Assembly (NCBI GenBank): GCA_965248775.1
Contig: OZ252150.1
Coordinates: 744,001 to 808,000 of the forward strand
Source: JBHHUI01 sp965248775
GTDB lineage: Bacteria; Chloroflexota; Anaerolineae; Anaerolineales; JBHHUI01
Direction: 5' to 3'
DNA length: 64,000 nt
The notes under the pieces are model-generated. The model was not told the origin of the DNA. It saw only the letters and a list, made by a program, of their open reading frames with translations, and did no database searches. Of the stretch, positions 60,630 to 64,000 are shown piece after piece. The translations under genes were made by a program, and so were the position numbers. Within the stretch, counting starts at the first letter, position 1. Every line of letters begins with the position of its first letter.

Positions 60630-61463
60630 TCACCCGCTTCCTTTGTGTTGGTAAATGCGCTCACGCTGAACTATCTCGACAAAGTCATCTGCGATCTCAG
60701 AGAAGCGTAAAGTTTCTTTGTTCCCCAGGCAAAGGAAACCTTGATGACAGAGGCTATCTCGAAAAAGTGATAGAACGCGTGCCTGCAGGGTTCTATCAAA
60801 ATAGATGAGTACATTGCGACAAAGGATCAGATGCATTTCGGCAAATACACTGTCTGTTACCAGGTTGTGGTTGGCGAAGGTAATTCTTTTTTGTAGACTC
60901 GCATCTAAAAGAACCGCTTCGTACTGAGTTTGATAGTAGTCTGATAGAGCTTTTTTTCCACCGGCCGCTTGATAATTGGCCGAGTATTCCTGGATTTTCT
61001 CTAGGGGATAGATGCGCTCTTGCGCTTTTTGGAGCGCCTCGTCGTTGAAATCAGTGGCATAGATTTGGGCGCGTTCATAAAGTCCTTCCTCCTGCAGCAA
61101 AATAGCCATCGAGTAGACCTCTTCTCCCGTGGCGCAACCGGCGTGCCAGACATTGATGAAAGGAAAGGTTTTCAGAAATGGGATGACATGTTCTCGCACG
61201 CCCCGATAAAACGAGGGATCGCGAAACATTTCGGTCACCGGGATTGAAAGCTCAAAGGCCAGATTATGGAAGGCCGACTCTTGATGCATGATCTTGGGGA
61301 TCAGATCAGAGATCGTCGTGACGTTTGCTTTGGGGAGATGTTGTCGCAAGCGGCGTGTTATGGAACCGCGAGCATAGTTCCTAAAATCGTAACCATAGCG
61401 TTGGTAGACGGCCTCCAGCAGCAGCTCTATTTCGAGATTCTCTGATTCCAGCTGCGGATGCAT
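60630..61463 (-). CDS. CheR-type methyltransferase
   Basis: 277 residues from the ATG at 61463 (ATG 61484 overlaps the kinase stop and is an alternative). N-terminal helical CheR_N (ELLLEAVYQRYGYDFRNYARGSITRRLR), then the SAM domain with WHAGCATGEEVYSMAILL, IYATDFNDEALQKA and LILCRNVLIYFD. Adds methyl groups to glutamates in receptors. It pairs with the CheB gene; no chemoreceptor gene is in the window, so the target is unknown. Confidence 0.9.
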   Translation of the reverse strand: MHPQLESENLEIELLLEAVYQRYGYDFRNYARGSITRRLRQHLPKANVTTISDLIPKIMHQESAFHNLAFELSIPVTEMFRDPSFYRGVREHVIPFLKTFPFINVWHAGCATGEEVYSMAILLQEEGLYERAQIYATDFNDEALQKAQERIYPLEKIQEYSANYQAAGGKKALSDYYQTQYEAVLLDASLQKRITFANHNLVTDSVFAEMHLILCRNVLIYFDRTLQARVLSLFRDSLCHQGFLCLGNKETLRFSEIADDFVEIVQRERIYQHKGSG

Positions 61464-61468
61464 CACTC

Positions 61469-64000
61469 TCAGCGGTACAGCCATATCTTCATCATCGAGA
61501 GCAATCGATCTGGGTCGATGGGTTTCGACAGATAGTCGTTGGCACCGGCAGCCAGACACTTCTCGCGGTCCCCTTTCATTGCCTTGGCGGTCAGGACCAG
61601 GATCGGCAGTTCCTTGAATTGCGTCTGTTCCCGGATGCGTTTCGTCGTTTCCAGCCCATCCATCACCGGCATCATGACATCCATCAGAACAAGGTCAATA
61701 TCCGGCTGTTCGGCCAAATGGCGCAGCGCTTTTTCACCGTTCGTAGCCATTTCAACGTGCAGCCCTTTACCCGTGAGCAGCTTGGACAGGGCAAAAACAC
61801 CCCGCACGTCATCATCTACAAGCAGTATCTTTTTATCCGTCAGCAGCTCCTCTGTGTTGTGCAGCTCCCGGATCACCTCCTGCTGACTGGGTGGTAGATC
61901 GACCACAACGCGATGCAGGAACAGAGCCGTCTCGTCGAGCAAGCGCTCCTGCGACTTGACGCCCTTGATGATGATGCTATCGGCATATTGCATTAGTTGG
62001 TCATTTTCCTGCCGTGTGAGCTCCCGACCGGTATAGACCACAACAGGGGTCTTCGAAATCGCCTGCTCGTTTTCCAGAGCATCCAGCAACTCGAAGCCGG
62101 TCATATCGGGCAACTTCAAATCCAGGATCATGCAATCGAATTGCTGCGACTTTAAGAGTTGCAGTGCGCGCTTGCCTGACCCGGTTGCCGTGCTCTTGAT
62201 ATCGCCATTGCCAAACAGTTTTTTCAGGCTCTTTTGGGTGCCCTTATCGTCTTCCACAATCAGTAATGATTTGTAGTCCTTGGCGAGCAAGTCCTCAATC
62301 GCTTGTAAAGCACCGTCCAATTGTGTCGGTGCGGCCGGCTTGGGAAGATAACCCATCGCTCCGCGTTGGTAGGCCTGCGCGCTTTCTTCCAGAACCGACA
62401 TCATGTGCACTGGAATATGGCGCGCTTCAAGGTCTTTCTTCAAAGCAGCCAGAACTTCCCAGCCATTGATGCCCGGCAGTTGAATATCCAGCAAAATGGC
62501 CGCCGGGTGATATTTCTGTGCCAGGCGCAAACCCTCTTCGCCGCTGCTGGCGACCAGGCACTTGAAGTTTTTGCGGCGGCCAAAGTCGGTCAGAATTTTG
62601 GCGAAATTGGCGTCATCCTCCACAATGAGGAGCACGCGATCCGCGGCGCTCAGGTCATCTCGATCATCGGGGATGCTGACGGCCGAGGGCGGAACTCCGT
62701 TCGACTTTTGCCGCAATAGGGTAGGCGTCTTCAATTGAGGGGTGGATTCGATTTTAGTGGGTGCGGAGTCTGTTTCCGGTGGGATTTCCGGCAGGTAGAG
62801 TGTGAAGGTGCTCCCCTGGCCGGGGACCCTCTGCAAAGCGAGCTCGCCGCCGAGGAAATCAGCCAGCTCCCTGGAGATGGTCAACCCCAACCCGGTACCG
62901 CCGTATTCGCGGCTGGTGCTGCCATCCTCCTGCTGGAAGGCTTCGAAGACGGTGGCATGTTGTTCCGGTGAAATCCCGATGCCGGTGTCGGCTACGCTGA
63001 TGGCTATTGCCGTTTCGGCATCAAGACCCCTGCGAAGTAAAATTGTGCCTGCTTCCGGCCGATGGAACGTAACTGTCACACCCCCATCCGAGGTAAATTT
63101 GAATGCATTGGACAACAAATTCTTGATAATTTGCTCCAGCCGTTGGCGGTCGGTTTGAATCGTCTGCGGCAGCGCACCGTTCGGGGTCAATGTTGTCTGC
63201 AGACTAAGTCCTTTATCTTACGCCACGTGAGAAAACTCTCGTTCAACGGTCGCCTGTAAATCGGTCAGAGAGACCGACCCCATGCGGGGCTCCATCTTGC
63301 CGGATTCCACTTTTGCCAGGTCGAGTATCTCGTTGATTAGCTCCAGGAGATCGTTGCCGCTGTTGTAGATAACCTGCGCCGAATCGACCTGATCGCTGCT
63401 CAGGTTGCCGTCTTTGTTTTCAGCCAATAAGCGCGCCAGGATGAGCAGGCTGTTTAACGGTGTGCGCAACTCATGGGACATGTTGGCCAGGAACTCCGAT
63501 TTGTATTTACTGGCGGTCGAAAGGTCTTTCGCACGCTTCTCCAGCTCTGATTGCGCTTTCTGTAGCTCCTCGTTCTGCCTGTCGACTGCGCTGCGTTGTC
63601 GTTCCAATAGTTCTGTTTTCTCTTCCAACTCTTCGTTGGTAATCTGGAGTTCCTCTTGTTGCGTTTTGAGTGATTGCTCCGATTCTTCGAGGATGCTCGT
63701 TTGCTTGCCCAATTCATCGTTGGTCTGGCGTAGCTCTTCCTGTTGCGCTTCCATTTCTTCGGTTTTGCCTTGCAGTTCTAAAGTCTGGGTTTGGGTTTCA
63801 TCCAGTAACTCCTGCATACGTGTGCGTGCGTGCACCATGTTGAAGGTGACGGCGATATTCTCTGCCACGCTTTCCAGGAAGCCGATCTGCTCATCGCTCC
63901 ACTTGTCGAAGGATGCCAGTTCGATGACGCCGTCGACCCGATCTTCGTAGATAAAGGGCAGCACCAGAATGGTTCCCGGCCGGGATTCTCCCAATCCGGA
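61469..64000 (-). pseudogene. GAF / coiled coil / histidine kinase / triple receiver gene with in-frame TAA (5' end outside the window)
   Basis: The frame runs off the right edge. From the edge: end of a GAF-like domain (LVLPFIYEDRVDGVIELASF), a heptad coiled coil of about 110 residues (ELRQTNDELGKQTSILEES and similar), HisKA FLANMSHELRTPLNSLLILARLL, then TAA at 63220-63218 (EFSHVA-stop-DKGLSL), followed without break by HATPase (LEQIIKNLLSNAFKF, ADTGIGISPEQ, GGTGLGLTIS) and three receivers: VEDDANFAKIL with LLDIQLPG, VEDDKGTQKSL with ILDLKLPDMTG, VDDDVRGVFAL with LMDVMMPVMDG. GAA or CAA to TAA is one change. Known for the family: GAF-HK-REC3 kinases control motility or biofilm with CheB/CheR. 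A GTG or TTG restart near 63190 would give a kinase without its histidine. Confidence 0.85.

Noticed and set aside
40886..64000. Stop-codon reassignment (for example UGA as glycine, as in some candidate phyla) to explain the interruptions.
   Set aside because: TAA, TAG and TGA all occur as the interrupting codon, and all three end clearly intact genes here.
1..64000. CRISPR arrays, tRNA or rRNA genes, phage structural genes, origin of replication.
   Set aside because: No regularly spaced direct repeats, no cloverleaf or rRNA core sequence, no phage proteins, and no DnaA-box cluster seen by eye.

Overview
The window is a gene-dense stretch (62 protein-coding or formerly protein-coding loci, no tRNA or rRNA seen) with mid-range GC by eye, mostly short intergenic gaps and many stop-start overlaps. 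The gene set fits a free-living bacterium of the Chloroflexota (Anaerolineae-like): multidomain class III cyclases, SigX5-type sigma factors, PQQ-type sugar dehydrogenases, a response-regulator/thioredoxin-reductase fusion and large hybrid kinases. This placement is an inference from gene content, not a phylogenetic result.

Layout. Positions 1-353 hold the start of an IS4-family transposase cut by the window edge. From 482 to 8228 runs a signalling block: a zinc-ribbon/class III cyclase/NTPase/TPR protein, a receiver-flavoprotein fusion without the thioredoxin reductase disulfide, a cyclic-nucleotide-binding histidine kinase with a C-terminal CoA-binding domain, and a stand-alone CoA-binding paralogue. 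Housekeeping genes follow (threonine synthase, membrane proteins, an ECF sigma factor). The 12.2-16.4 kb segment carries two different haloalkane-dehalogenase-type hydrolases flanking a tandem pair of 287-residue double-cluster Fe-S proteins; an iodotyrosine-deiodinase-like nitroreductase lies at 24.4 kb. The 16.8-31.5 kb part contains ABC exporters, endonuclease III, a geranylgeranyl-reductase-type flavoprotein, MsrB, small cupins and oxidoreductases. The 31.5-38 kb part is rich in trypsin-like proteases and holds an OmpR-type two-component system and a potassium channel. From 38 to 56 kb there are CoA metabolism genes, a FecR-like lipoprotein, an O-antigen ligase, an FHA protein, sugar dehydrogenases, MsrA, a GT39-type membrane glycosyltransferase, RNase PH and a CoA transferase.

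The last 8.3 kb (55.7-64 kb, all minus strand) is a dense two-component/cyclic-di-GMP cluster: hybrid kinase with three receivers, CheR, CheB, receiver-GGDEF, receiver-kinase, a small receiver protein and receiver-PAS-GGDEF, with a 160-bp palindromic MITE-like repeat inside it.

The most striking whole-window pattern is that four otherwise intact-looking genes are each interrupted by a single in-frame stop (TAA at 40982, TGA at 45899-45897, TAG at 56546-56544, TAA at 63220-63218), one of them also by a frameshift, and a receiver gene carries an 18-residue net insertion. All three stop codons also end normal genes here, so recoding is unlikely; either recent decay or sequence error should be decided from the reads.
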